NCBI RefSeq assembly: GCF_003072125.1
Contig: NZ_QCYH01000004.1
Coordinates: 62,001-126,000, forward strand
DNA from: Pelagivirga sediminicola
GTDB taxonomy: Bacteria; Pseudomonadota; Alphaproteobacteria; Rhodobacterales; Rhodobacteraceae
Length of the DNA stretch: 64,000 nt
Direction: 5' to 3'
Positions 41,588-50,709 of the stretch are shown one piece after another. Position 1 is the stretch's first letter, and every line of letters starts with the position of its first letter. The notes under the pieces are model-generated. The model saw only the letters and a list, made by a program, of their open reading frames with translations, did not search any database and was not told where the DNA came from. The position numbers and the translations under genes are program-made.

Positions 41588-44050
41588 ATGTCTGACCAGA
41601 CCCTTCCCGACAGCGCGCAATATGTCATCATTGGCGGCGGTATTGTCGGCTGCTCGGTCGCGTATCACCTGACAAAAATGGGCCATAGCGATGTGGTCTT
41701 GCTGGAGCAGGGGCAGCTCAGCTGCGGCACGACCTGGCACGCGGCCGGCCTTGTTGGCCAGTTGCGCAGTCATCCTGCGATGACAGATCTCATCCGCTAT
41801 TCGACCGAGCTTTACGCCGGGCTGGAGGCGGAAACCGGACTTGGCACCGGCTGGAATCGCTGCGGCTCTGTCACCGTGGCGCACAGCGAGGATCGCATGA
41901 CGATGCTGAAACGCACCGCCGCATCTGCCCGCGCCCAAGGGGTCGAGGTCGAGGTGATCAGCCCGGCCGAGGCGCAGGAAAAATGGCCGGTGATGCAGGT
42001 GGACGATCTCGAGGGGGCGATCTGGATGCCCGGTGACGGCAAGGCGAACCCGACCGACCTGACCCAATCGCTGGCCAAGGGCGCGCGGGGGCGCGGCGCC
42101 CGCGTGATCGAGGGCGTTCAGGTGACCGATATCCTGACCGAAAACGGCGCGGTCACGGGCGTGGTCACCGATCATGGAACGATCCGCGCCGAAGTGGTCG
42201 TGAACTGCGCCGGCCAATGGGCGCGCAAACTGGGCCTGATGTGCGGCGTTGACGTGCCCCTGCATTCGGCCGAGCATCTCTATATCGTGACCGAGAAGAT
42301 GGAGGGCGTGCATTCAGATCTGCCCGTCATGCGCGATCCCGACGGCTATATCTACTTCAAGGAGGAGACCGGCGGCCTCGTGATGGGCGGGTTTGAACCG
42401 GAGGCAAAGCCGTGGGGGATGAATGGCATCCCCGACAAGTTCTTCTTTCAACTGCTGCCGGACGATTGGGACCAGTTCGAGATCCTGATGGACAACGCCC
42501 TGATCCGCGTGCCGCAACTGGCAGACGCGGGCGTGCGCGAATTCTACAATGGCCCCGAGAGCTTTACCCCCGATAACAACTACATCCTTGGCGAGGCGCC
42601 GAACCTGCGCAATTTCTTTGTCGGGGCGGGGTTCAATTCCATGGGGATTGCCAGTGCCGGCGGCGCCGGGCGCGCGCTGGCCGAATGGATCGTCGAAGGC
42701 GCGCCGACCTCTGATCTTTTCTCCGTGGATATCCGCCGTTTTGCCGGGTTCAACAACAACCCGACATGGCTGCATGACCGCATCAAGGAAACGCTGGGCC
42801 TGCATTATGCGATGCCCTGGCCGAACCGCGAGCTTGATACCGCGCGCCCCTTCCGCCGCTCGCCTCTCTATGATCGCCTTGCGGCCAAACACGCGGTCTT
42901 CGGGTCCAAGATGGGCTGGGAGCGTGCGAATTTCTTTGCCGAGGACGCGGTCAGCGCACGGATCGATTACAGCTTTGGCCGCCAGAACTGGCATGATGCC
43001 GTGGGCGCCGAGCATAAGGCCGTGCGCGAGGGGGTGGCGCTGTTCGATCAGACCTCCTTTGCCAAGCTGATGGTGCAGGGCCGCGATGCCTGCGCGCAGT
43101 TGAACCGGATCTGCGCCGCCAATATCGACGTCGCGCCGGGGCGCACAGTCTATACCGGCCTGCTGAACGCGCGCGGCGGATATGAGAGCGATCTGACCGT
43201 CCTGCGCCTTGGGCGGTACAAATTCCTGCTTATCACAGGTTCCGCCCAGGCAGTGCATGATACCGACTGGATCACACGCAATCTGGACGAGGGCGCGCAT
43301 GTCACCCTGACCGATGTCACCTCGGCATGGTCGGTGCTGGCGCTGATGGGGCCAAAGTCGCGTGACGTTCTGGGCGCGCTTTCCAAAGCCGATCTGGGAA
43401 ACGAGGCTTTTCCTTTTGGCACGCATCGCGAGATTGATCTGGGCTATGCGACGGTTCGCGCCAACCGCATGACCTATGTCGGCGAGTTGGGCTGGGAGCT
43501 GCTGGTGCCCAGCGAATTTACCGTCGGTGTTTATGAGGATCTGATGCGCGCCGGCGTCCCGCATGGCATCCGCGATGCGGGATATTATGCACTGGAGGGG
43601 CTGCGCCTCGAAAAGGGCTTCCGCGCGTGGAGCCGCGAGCTGACCCCGGATGTCACGCCGCTTCAGGCCGGTCTGAGCTTTGCCGTTGATATGCACAAGC
43701 CCGGCGGTTTCATCGGGCGCGATGCGCTGCTCGCAGCCGAGGCGGATCCGAATCATCTGTGCAAACGGATCGTGCAGCTTGTGCTGGATGACGGCGACGC
43801 GCAGCTTTGGGGCGGCGAGGCGGTGCTGATGGACGGTGCCGAGATCGGCGAGGTCCGTTCGGGCGCTTATGGCCATACGCTGGGCGCCTGCGCGGCGCTG
43901 TGCCTGCTGACGGGCGACGTGCCGCTGACCAGGGATGTGTTGAAAGCCGGGCGGTTTGAGATTGATCTTGCTGGTAAAAAACTGTCGGCCAAGCTTCATC
44001 TGCGCAGCCCTTATGACCCGGCAGGCGCGCGGCCCAAGACGGATGGGTGA
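41588..44050 (+). CDS. Dimethylglycine/sarcosine dehydrogenase-like flavoprotein with GcvT domain
   Basis: 820-residue enzyme. Residues 10-370 are a DAO-type FAD domain (YVIIGGGIVGCSVAYHL) with the covalent-FAD histidine H51 in GTTWHAAGLVG. An FAO middle domain (about 375-430) and a tetrahydrofolate-binding GcvT domain (435-815, FDQTSFAKLMVQG and YYALEGLRLEKGFRAW) follow. Relatives oxidatively demethylate N-methyl amines and load the C1 unit onto folate. At the head of an aminoethylphosphonate cluster, an N-methylated aminophosphonate is a possible substrate; dimethylglycine or sarcosine is the conservative alternative. Confidence 0.88.
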   Translation: MSDQTLPDSAQYVIIGGGIVGCSVAYHLTKMGHSDVVLLEQGQLSCGTTWHAAGLVGQLRSHPAMTDLIRYSTELYAGLEAETGLGTGWNRCGSVTVAHSEDRMTMLKRTAASARAQGVEVEVISPAEAQEKWPVMQVDDLEGAIWMPGDGKANPTDLTQSLAKGARGRGARVIEGVQVTDILTENGAVTGVVTDHGTIRAEVVVNCAGQWARKLGLMCGVDVPLHSAEHLYIVTEKMEGVHSDLPVMRDPDGYIYFKEETGGLVMGGFEPEAKPWGMNGIPDKFFFQLLPDDWDQFEILMDNALIRVPQLADAGVREFYNGPESFTPDNNYILGEAPNLRNFFVGAGFNSMGIASAGGAGRALAEWIVEGAPTSDLFSVDIRRFAGFNNNPTWLHDRIKETLGLHYAMPWPNRELDTARPFRRSPLYDRLAAKHAVFGSKMGWERANFFAEDAVSARIDYSFGRQNWHDAVGAEHKAVREGVALFDQTSFAKLMVQGRDACAQLNRICAANIDVAPGRTVYTGLLNARGGYESDLTVLRLGRYKFLLITGSAQAVHDTDWITRNLDEGAHVTLTDVTSAWSVLALMGPKSRDVLGALSKADLGNEAFPFGTHREIDLGYATVRANRMTYVGELGWELLVPSEFTVGVYEDLMRAGVPHGIRDAGYYALEGLRLEKGFRAWSRELTPDVTPLQAGLSFAVDMHKPGGFIGRDALLAAEADPNHLCKRIVQLVLDDGDAQLWGGEAVLMDGAEIGEVRSGAYGHTLGACAALCLLTGDVPLTRDVLKAGRFEIDLAGKKLSAKLHLRSPYDPAGARPKTDG

Positions 44051-44112
44051 CACGCGCTGCGGTCCGGCCGTTCAAATCAGGCGCGAAAACCGCTGTTGCG
44101 TCTGATCTTCTT

Positions 44113-44129
44113 TATAGGTCGGGCCTATA
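44113..44129. promoter_or_regulatory. Candidate LysR operator upstream of the AEP transporter
   Basis: TATAGG-TCGGG-CCTATA, a perfect 6-bp palindrome with 5-base spacer that also fits the LysR T-N11-A rule. A further ATAGG lies at 44135. The same element recurs between the lysR and phnW genes (49405-49421). It is 126 bases upstream of the binding-protein gene. Confidence 0.68.
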
Positions 44130-44255
44130 CACCGATAGGTTAAAATAATTTTCCTTATCGCCGAAAGCTGTCACAGTCGTTTTGCAAACGGTCCTCAGAA
44201 GGCCGTGTAGCCGATCCATCGGGCGCCAGTCCCGAGTTCAACAGAGGAGAAAACG

Positions 44256-45275
44256 ATGAATTTCAAGCTGAAGGGCGCGCTTGGCGCCTTGACCGGTGTG
44301 CTGATGGCGACCACCGCCATCGCCCAGACCGAACTGACCGTCTATACCGCCGTCGAGGCGGTCGATCTGCCGCGCTATAAGGAAGCGTTCGAGACGCTGC
44401 ATCCGGACATCACGATCAACTGGGTGCGCGACTCGACCGGCGTGATCACTGCCAAGCTTCTGGCCGAGAAGAACAACCCTCAGGCCGACGTCATCTGGGG
44501 GGTGTCGGCGACATCGCTGCTGCTGATGAAATCGGAAGGGATGCTGGAGCCCTATAAACCCGAAGGTGTCGAGGCGTTGAAGCCCAGCTTTTACGACAGC
44601 GAAGACCCGCCCTCGTGGATCGGGCAGGACGCCTATGTCGGCGCGGTCTGTGTCAACACGATCGAGGCTGAAAAGCATGGGCTTGCGATGCCGACCTCGT
44701 GGAAGGATCTGACCGACCCGATGTACAAGGACATGGTCATCATGCCCAATCCCAATTCCTCGGGGACGGGATTTCTGGACGTGTCGGGCTGGCTGCAGAT
44801 CTTCGGAGAGGAAGAAGGCTGGGCCTATATGGATGCGCTGCACAATAATATCGCGCGCTATACGCACTCAGGCTCAAAACCCTGCAAGCTCGCCGCCTCC
44901 GGTGAGGTGCCGATCGGTATCTCATTCGCGTTCCGCGGCGCGCAGTCGAAATCCGAAGGTGCCCCGATCGAGATCATCGTGCCGTCCGAAGGTGTCGGCT
45001 GGGACATGGAATCCGCGGCCATCGTCGCGGGAACGGATGATCTGGAAGCGGCTCAGAAGCTGATGGATTTTGCCGTCACCAAAGAAGCCAACGAGATGTA
45101 CAATCAAAGCTTCGCGGTCGTCGCAATGCCCGACGTGGCCAAACCGGTCGAGCATTTCCCCGAAGGTCTGGAAGAGGCGATGATCGAAAACGATTTCGAA
45201 TTTGCGGCCAACAATCGCGCCCGCATCCTCGAAGAGTGGCAGAAGCGCTACGACGGCAAAAGCGAACCCAAGTGA
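44256..45275 (+). CDS. phnS2: Aminoethylphosphonate-type ABC transporter, binding protein
   Basis: 339-residue periplasmic binding protein with a signal peptide (1-23, ending TTAIAQ). It belongs to the ferric/AEP-type family 1 binding proteins (TELTVYTAVEAVDLPRYKEA, DVIWGVSATSLLLMKSEGML). With the ATPase, fused permease, LysR and phnW it matches the putative 2-aminoethylphosphonate transporter type called PhnS2. GAGGAG precedes the ATG. A strong hairpin follows the gene. Confidence 0.87.
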   Translation: MNFKLKGALGALTGVLMATTAIAQTELTVYTAVEAVDLPRYKEAFETLHPDITINWVRDSTGVITAKLLAEKNNPQADVIWGVSATSLLLMKSEGMLEPYKPEGVEALKPSFYDSEDPPSWIGQDAYVGAVCVNTIEAEKHGLAMPTSWKDLTDPMYKDMVIMPNPNSSGTGFLDVSGWLQIFGEEEGWAYMDALHNNIARYTHSGSKPCKLAASGEVPIGISFAFRGAQSKSEGAPIEIIVPSEGVGWDMESAAIVAGTDDLEAAQKLMDFAVTKEANEMYNQSFAVVAMPDVAKPVEHFPEGLEEAMIENDFEFAANNRARILEEWQKRYDGKSEPK

Positions 45276-45285
45276 CGTGATCTTG

Positions 45286-45311
45286 CCGGGGGCGATTTGG
45301 ATCGCCCCCGG
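45286..45311 (+). terminator. Stem-loop between binding-protein and ATPase genes
   Basis: CCGGGGGCGAT (45286-45296) and ATCGCCCCCGG (45301-45311) pair perfectly around loop TTGG. No T-run follows and the operon continues, so it probably protects the upstream mRNA or attenuates, raising binding protein over ATPase and permease. Confidence 0.7.
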
Positions 45312-45362
45312 GTCCGGCGGCCTTGCCCCTGAAACCAATTCATCGACGAAAGGACGTTCCCC

Positions 45363-46478
45363 GTGATCGAGGCGAATGCAGGCCATGCCTATCTGAAAAT
45401 AGAAAACATGTGGAAGGCATTCGGCGACTTCCTGGCGCTCAGCGACGTGTCGCTGGACATTTCCGAAGGCGAATTCATCTGCTTTCTTGGCCCGTCAGGC
45501 TGTGGCAAGACCACGCTGCTGAGGGCGATTGCGGGGCTTGATCTGCAAACCAAAGGGACTGTGCATCAGGGCGGCAAGGATGTGTCGAACCTGCCGCCGT
45601 CGCAGCGCGATTTCGGCATCGTTTTCCAATCCTACGCGCTGTTTCCGAACCTCACGATTGAAAAGAACATCGCCTTCGGGCTGGAAAACACCGGCCGCAA
45701 GAAGCCCGAGATTGACGCCCGCGTGACCGAGTTGCTAATCCTTGTCGGCCTCGAAGAACAGCGCAAGAAATACCCGGCGCAACTGTCGGGCGGCCAGCAG
45801 CAGCGCATCGCGCTGGCGCGCGCCATCGCCACCAATCCCGGCCTTCTGCTGCTGGACGAGCCGCTCTCAGCGCTGGACGCCAAGGTGCGTATCCATCTGC
45901 GCCATGAGATCAAGGAACTCCAGCGCAAGCTGGGCGTGACCACGGTCATGGTGACCCACGATCAGGAAGAGGCGCTGTCGATGGCCGACCGGATCGTGGT
46001 CATCAATCATGGCCGCATCGAACAGGTCGGCACGCCGACCGAAATTTATCGCGATCCCAGTACCTTGTTCGTCGCCGGGTTCATCGGCGACATGAACCAT
46101 TTCGACGCGGTCGTAACCGCACCGGAGCGTATCACGTGCGGCAATGTGGAGCTGGAATGCGCGCCACATTCCGTGGGGCAGGGCGCCCGCGCCATCATGG
46201 CGATCCGGCCCGAGGACGTGATCCCGCATGGCGCCGACGCTGACGCCTCGGGCGAGGTGGAAACCCAGGCCAACACCCTTGATGTCCAGGTGACCAGCAT
46301 GGAGTTCTTGGGCTCCTACTGGCGCTGCCATCTGGCGGGCGAAAACTTTGGTCAGGGCGCGCTGATCGCGAATTTCTCAATGAATGCCGTGCGCCGGTTG
46401 GGGCTGAGCGAGGGCAAGAACATGATGATCGAACTGCCGAAAAGCCGCGTGATGGTATTTGATGCGGCGGGGAGCTGA
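45363..46478 (+). CDS. phnT2: Aminoethylphosphonate-type ABC transporter, ATPase
   Basis: 371-residue ABC ATPase of the CUT1/FbpC type. Walker A is GPSGCGKTTLLRAIAGL, Q-loop region IVFQSYALFPNLT, signature LSGGQQQRIALARAIA, Walker B LLLLDEPLSALDAKV, H-loop VMVTHDQEEAL. A C-terminal TOBE-like domain occupies 240-371. Start is a GTG at 45363 after AAAGGA. Followed after 3 bases by the permease gene. Confidence 0.9.
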   Translation: MIEANAGHAYLKIENMWKAFGDFLALSDVSLDISEGEFICFLGPSGCGKTTLLRAIAGLDLQTKGTVHQGGKDVSNLPPSQRDFGIVFQSYALFPNLTIEKNIAFGLENTGRKKPEIDARVTELLILVGLEEQRKKYPAQLSGGQQQRIALARAIATNPGLLLLDEPLSALDAKVRIHLRHEIKELQRKLGVTTVMVTHDQEEALSMADRIVVINHGRIEQVGTPTEIYRDPSTLFVAGFIGDMNHFDAVVTAPERITCGNVELECAPHSVGQGARAIMAIRPEDVIPHGADADASGEVETQANTLDVQVTSMEFLGSYWRCHLAGENFGQGALIANFSMNAVRRLGLSEGKNMMIELPKSRVMVFDAAGS

Positions 46479-46481
46479 GCG

Positions 46482-48509
46482 ATGGTGGAATCAGTGCGCA
46501 CGCAGGCCCAATCGAAAATGCCCGCAGGCCCGGCGATCAAGGGCAAGCTGAGCCGTGATGACTTGATCATGCGTGGCGGCATGATCGTGATCGCGCTCTA
46601 TCTTGTCGTGACCTTGGCGATGCCGCTCTACGTCATGTTCTCGAAATCGCTTTCGACATATCGGTTCGATCTGTCGGCTTTCGAATTTCAGGTCTCGGAC
46701 GAAGCTGGAAACTTCGACGGCACGATCTTGAACGGCGCCGCATTGAATGAACAGACGGGCGCCTTCGACAAGGCCGATCTGAACACCAATGCCGATGGCC
46801 GGCTGGGCGTGACCGAGTTTTTCCCCGAGTTCAGCTTTCGTAGTCCGGTGCAGTACCAGATCCGCAGCATTGCCGAGGATGGCCGCTATCTGGTCGGCTC
46901 GACGCTCTATACGGGCACCGAGTGGCAGCAATTGGACAGCAACACGTTCCGCCGTGTTGCGCTGAGGCCGACGCAATCGCGCGGTCTTTCGAATTTTACC
47001 GAGTACTTTTCGACCCCCGCGCTGACCAACTCGATCAAGAATTCGTTGATTATCGCGGCGATCAGCACCGTCATCACTGTCGGCCTGTCCTTTTGGTTCG
47101 CCTATGCGCTGAACCGCTCCTGCATGCGGTTCAAGGGGGTGTTCCGGCTGATCGCGATGATGCCGATCCTTGTGCCATCGCTGTTGCCGGGCATCGCGCT
47201 GGTCTATCTGTTCGGCAATCAGGGCATGCTGAAAGAGTTGCTGTTCGGCGCATCCATATACGGCCCGCTGGGGATCGTGATCGGCTCAGTTTTCTTCACA
47301 TTTCCGCATGCGTTCATCATCATCTCGACCGCGCTGGCGATATCGGATGCGCGGCTTTATGAGGCCGCCACCAGCTTGCGCGCCTCGCCCTGGCGCACGT
47401 TCTGGACCGTCACGATCCCCGGCGCGCGCTATGGCCTGATCTCGGCGGCGTTCGTCGTGTTCAATCTCGTCATCACCGATTTCGGCCTGCCCAAGGTGAT
47501 CGGTGGGCAGTTCAATGTGCTGGCGGTCGACATCTACAAACAGGTCATCGGCCAGCAGAATTTCGAGATGGGCGCGGTCGTGTCGGTGATCCTTGTCATT
47601 CCCGCGATCTTTGCCTTTGCCATCGACCGGCTGGTGCAGGCGCGGCAGGTCTCGTCGCTGTCGGCCCGCTCGGTCCCGTTCCAGCCGAAACCCGACCGCA
47701 AGATGGATCGGATCTTCCTGATTTACTGCACGCTCATCGGTCTGTTCATCGTCGGCATCCTCGCGGTCTGCCAGTTTGCCGCATTGGTCAAGTTCTGGCC
47801 CTATGATCTGAGCCTCAGTCTCAAAAACTACCAGTTCAATCGCATGGATGGCGGCGGATGGGCAGCCTATTACAACTCGATCAAGTTGGGGCTTCTGACG
47901 GCTGTCATCGGCACGGCAGTCGTCTTCTTCGGTGCCTATCTGGTGGAGAAATCCAAGGGTTTCCGCACCGGCCGCGCGATCTTCCAAGGGTTCGCCATGC
48001 TGCCGATGGCGATTCCGGGGATGGTGTTGGGGCTTGCCTACATCTTCTTCTTCAACAATCCGGATAACCCGCTGAACGTGATCTACGGCACGATGGCGAT
48101 CCTTGTCGTGTCGACGGTCACCCACTTTTACACCGTGTCGCACCTGACCGCCGTGACGGCGCTGAAACAGATGGACGGCGAATTCGAGGCCGTGTCGGCC
48201 TCACTCAAACAGCCCACGATGAAGCTGTTCGCGCGCGTGACGGTGCCGGTCTGCCTGCCTGCAATCCTCGACATCTCGATCTATCTGTTCGTCAATGCGA
48301 TGACGACAGTGTCGGCGGTGGTGTTCCTTTATTCGACCGATACGGCGCTGGCGTCGATTGCGGTTCTGAACATGGACGACGCGGGCGATATCGCACCGGC
48401 GGCGGCGATGGGCATGATGATTTTCTACACCAACGCGGGCGCGCGGATCATCCACCTGATCGCCTCTCGCGGGATACTTGGGCGCACGCAGGCCTGGCGC
48501 ACGCGTTAA
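46482..48509 (+). CDS. phnU2: Aminoethylphosphonate-type ABC transporter, fused permease
   Basis: 675-residue permease with two binding-protein-dependent inner-membrane domains in one chain. Membrane segments occur about 25-50, 185-410 and 415-670. EAA-type coupling motifs are YEAATSLRASPWRTFWTVTI (first half) and EAVSASLKQPTMKLFARVTV (second half). A periplasmic insert (about 60-165) lies after the first helix. Matches the PhnU2 type. The stop overlaps the convergent lysR gene by 4 bases. Confidence 0.88.
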   Translation: MVESVRTQAQSKMPAGPAIKGKLSRDDLIMRGGMIVIALYLVVTLAMPLYVMFSKSLSTYRFDLSAFEFQVSDEAGNFDGTILNGAALNEQTGAFDKADLNTNADGRLGVTEFFPEFSFRSPVQYQIRSIAEDGRYLVGSTLYTGTEWQQLDSNTFRRVALRPTQSRGLSNFTEYFSTPALTNSIKNSLIIAAISTVITVGLSFWFAYALNRSCMRFKGVFRLIAMMPILVPSLLPGIALVYLFGNQGMLKELLFGASIYGPLGIVIGSVFFTFPHAFIIISTALAISDARLYEAATSLRASPWRTFWTVTIPGARYGLISAAFVVFNLVITDFGLPKVIGGQFNVLAVDIYKQVIGQQNFEMGAVVSVILVIPAIFAFAIDRLVQARQVSSLSARSVPFQPKPDRKMDRIFLIYCTLIGLFIVGILAVCQFAALVKFWPYDLSLSLKNYQFNRMDGGGWAAYYNSIKLGLLTAVIGTAVVFFGAYLVEKSKGFRTGRAIFQGFAMLPMAIPGMVLGLAYIFFFNNPDNPLNVIYGTMAILVVSTVTHFYTVSHLTAVTALKQMDGEFEAVSASLKQPTMKLFARVTVPVCLPAILDISIYLFVNAMTTVSAVVFLYSTDTALASIAVLNMDDAGDIAPAAAMGMMIFYTNAGARIIHLIASRGILGRTQAWRTR

Positions 48510-49381
48510 GCGTGCGCCGGAACCGCGGCGCCCGCGAATTCCATGAAGGCGCGGATAACTTTCACATCGCGCCGCTGACCCAGATGCACGATCGTCTCGC
48601 GCATGCGGATGTCGATCCCGTTCAAGGGGATCTGAACCAGCCGCGGGTCGTGCCCGAACTCGGCCAGCGAGACAAAGCCGATCCCGGCGCCTGACGCCAC
48701 CATTTCGCGCACGGCCTCGCGCCCTTCGGCGACGATTGCGGGCGTCAGGGTCAGGCCTTGGCGGGCGGCTTCCTCGTCCAGGCTGGCGCGGGTTTTCGAG
48801 CCGGTTTCGCGCAGGATCAGCGGAAACTCCGCCGCCTCGGCAAGCGTCAGTCCGGCGCCCGGATCTGCCAGCAGACCGCGCGCGGCAAAGGCGATGATCG
48901 CGGTCTCGCCCAGATCCAGCACGGCCATGTCAGGCCCCGCGGGGGCCTCGCCGATCACGCCGATTTCGGCGTTGTAGCTGCGCAATTCGTGCAGGATCTC
49001 TTCGGTGTTTCCACTGCGCAGTGATACGGTCACGCCGGGATGACGCGCGCGAAACTGGGTCAGCATGTCAACGACGTGATGCGCGCTATCGGCAATGATG
49101 CGCAACTCACCCTCGACGGCGGCGCGGGTCTCGCTCATGTAGTCCTTGATCCGCTGTTCGATCTCGAACAATTGCTTGGTCAGCAGGAACAGATGCTCTC
49201 CGGTTTCGGTCAGGCGCACGCGCTTGCGTTCGCGGTGAAACAGCAGCACGTCATGGGCCTGCTCCAGCTTGCGCACCTGCTCGGAAATGGCCGGCTGTGT
49301 CAGGAACAGCGCCTCGGCGGCGCGGGAAAAACCGCCTAACGCGGCTACATGGTGAAAAGCGCGCAACTGGCTTTGACGCAT
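48506..49381 (-). CDS. LysR family regulator of aminoethylphosphonate catabolism
   Basis: 291-residue LysR protein: N-terminal HTH (HHVAALGGFSRAAEALFLTQ then PAISEQVRKLEQ) and periplasmic-binding-like effector domain from residue 90. It matches the LysR type repeatedly found with AEP transporters and phnW. Divergent from phnW, with a palindrome 24 bases before its start, so it probably regulates itself, phnW and the transporter operon. The inducer is likely AEP or a downstream product. Confidence 0.88.
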   Translation of the reverse strand: MRQSQLRAFHHVAALGGFSRAAEALFLTQPAISEQVRKLEQAHDVLLFHRERKRVRLTETGEHLFLLTKQLFEIEQRIKDYMSETRAAVEGELRIIADSAHHVVDMLTQFRARHPGVTVSLRSGNTEEILHELRSYNAEIGVIGEAPAGPDMAVLDLGETAIIAFAARGLLADPGAGLTLAEAAEFPLILRETGSKTRASLDEEAARQGLTLTPAIVAEGREAVREMVASGAGIGFVSLAEFGHDPRLVQIPLNGIDIRMRETIVHLGQRRDVKVIRAFMEFAGAAVPAHA

Positions 49382-49404
49382 GAGATGGTCCTTGTCCGTC
49401 GATA

Positions 49405-49421
49405 TATAGGCTGTGCCTATG
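49405..49421. promoter_or_regulatory. Candidate LysR operator between lysR and phnW
   Basis: TATAGG-CTGTG-CCTATG, the same TATAGG-N5-CCTATR element as at 44113-44129, identical at 13 of 17 positions. It lies 24 bases from the lysR start and 82 bases before phnW, a classic LysR autoregulatory position. Confidence 0.68.
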
Positions 49422-49503
49422 CTGTGATTGATTATTGCAATTTTACATATGGGATGGTCTGGGGCAATCGTGTTCTCAACCTGCCTTTTACGGAGTTGAC
49501 CCC

Positions 49504-50691
49504 ATGGCTGACACGTCCACTCGTATCGCGCCGCCGCATCTGGGCGAGCCTTATCTTCTCACCCCCGGCCCGCTGACGACATCGCTGGCCACAAAGGAGG
49601 CGATGCTGCGTGATTGGGGCAGCTGGGACGATGATTTTCGCGCCATGACGCTGGAGATGCGGACCCGCCTGCTGGACATGCTGGGGACCGGGCAGGGCGA
49701 TTTTGACTGTGTCCCGATGCAGGGCAGCGGCACCTTCGCCGTCGAGGCGATGCTGGCGTCGTTCCTGCCGAAAGATAGCAAGACGCTGGTTTTGGCCAAT
49801 GGCGCCTATGGCAAGAGGTCGGTGCAGACGCTGGAATATCTGGGCCGCGATCACGTGGTGCTGGACAAGGGCGACTACCTGCCGCCGCGCGGCGAGGAGG
49901 TGGCGCAGATCCTCGCGGATGACCCCGCGATCACCCATGTCGTCGCCATCCATTGCGAGACATCGAGCGGCATCCTGAACCCGGTCGAGGAGATTTCCGA
50001 GGCGACTTACGCGGCAGGCCGCAAGCTGCTGGTGGACTCGATGTCGGCCTTCGGCGCGATCGAATTGCAGCCGTCGGAAATCCGCTACGAGGCGCTGGTC
50101 TCCTCGGCCAACAAATGCATCGAGGGCGTGCCCGGCTTCGGCTTTGTCATCGCGCGCAAATCGGAATTGGAGGCGGCCAAGGGGCGCAGCCATTCGCTCA
50201 GCCTGGATGTGCATGCGCAATGGGCGCACATGAACAAGACTGGCCAGTGGCGGTTCACTCCTCCGACCCATGTGGTTGCCGCGTTCCTGGAGGCGCTGCG
50301 CGCCCATGAGGCAGAGGGCGGCGTTCAAGGACGCGGCGCGCGCTACACCAGCAACCGCGACGTGATGGTCGAGGGAATGCGCAAGCTGGGGTTCGAAACA
50401 CTGCTCAAGGACCGCTGGCTGTCGCCGATCATCGTCACCTTCTTTTGCCCTGCGGATGAAAACTTCGACTTCGATCGCTTTTACCAGCTGATGAAGGACA
50501 AGGGGTTCATCATCTACCCCGGCAAGCTGACCATCGTCGACAGCTTCCGCGTCGGCTGTATCGGGCAAATGGACGAACATGTCATGCGCAAGGTGGTCGA
50601 GGCCGCCGGCGCATCGCTCAAGGAAATGGGCGTCACCGACGCCACACCGCCGGCCATTGCGCTGGAAGAACGCGCCAAGCTGGCCGCTTGA
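49504..50691 (+). CDS. phnW: 2-aminoethylphosphonate-pyruvate transaminase
   Basis: 395-residue class V PLP enzyme converting AEP and pyruvate to phosphonoacetaldehyde and alanine. Features: EPYLLTPGPLTTSLATKEAM at the start, MQGSGTFAVEAMLAS, and the PLP lysine K204 in SSANKCIEGVPGFGFV. The ATG at 49504 has GGAG at good spacing; an in-frame upstream ATG at 49435 lies in the promoter region. Followed by phnA and phnY in one operon. Confidence 0.96.
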   Translation: MADTSTRIAPPHLGEPYLLTPGPLTTSLATKEAMLRDWGSWDDDFRAMTLEMRTRLLDMLGTGQGDFDCVPMQGSGTFAVEAMLASFLPKDSKTLVLANGAYGKRSVQTLEYLGRDHVVLDKGDYLPPRGEEVAQILADDPAITHVVAIHCETSSGILNPVEEISEATYAAGRKLLVDSMSAFGAIELQPSEIRYEALVSSANKCIEGVPGFGFVIARKSELEAAKGRSHSLSLDVHAQWAHMNKTGQWRFTPPTHVVAAFLEALRAHEAEGGVQGRGARYTSNRDVMVEGMRKLGFETLLKDRWLSPIIVTFFCPADENFDFDRFYQLMKDKGFIIYPGKLTIVDSFRVGCIGQMDEHVMRKVVEAAGASLKEMGVTDATPPAIALEERAKLAA

Positions 50692-50709
50692 AATCTAAGG
50701 ACTGAATAT

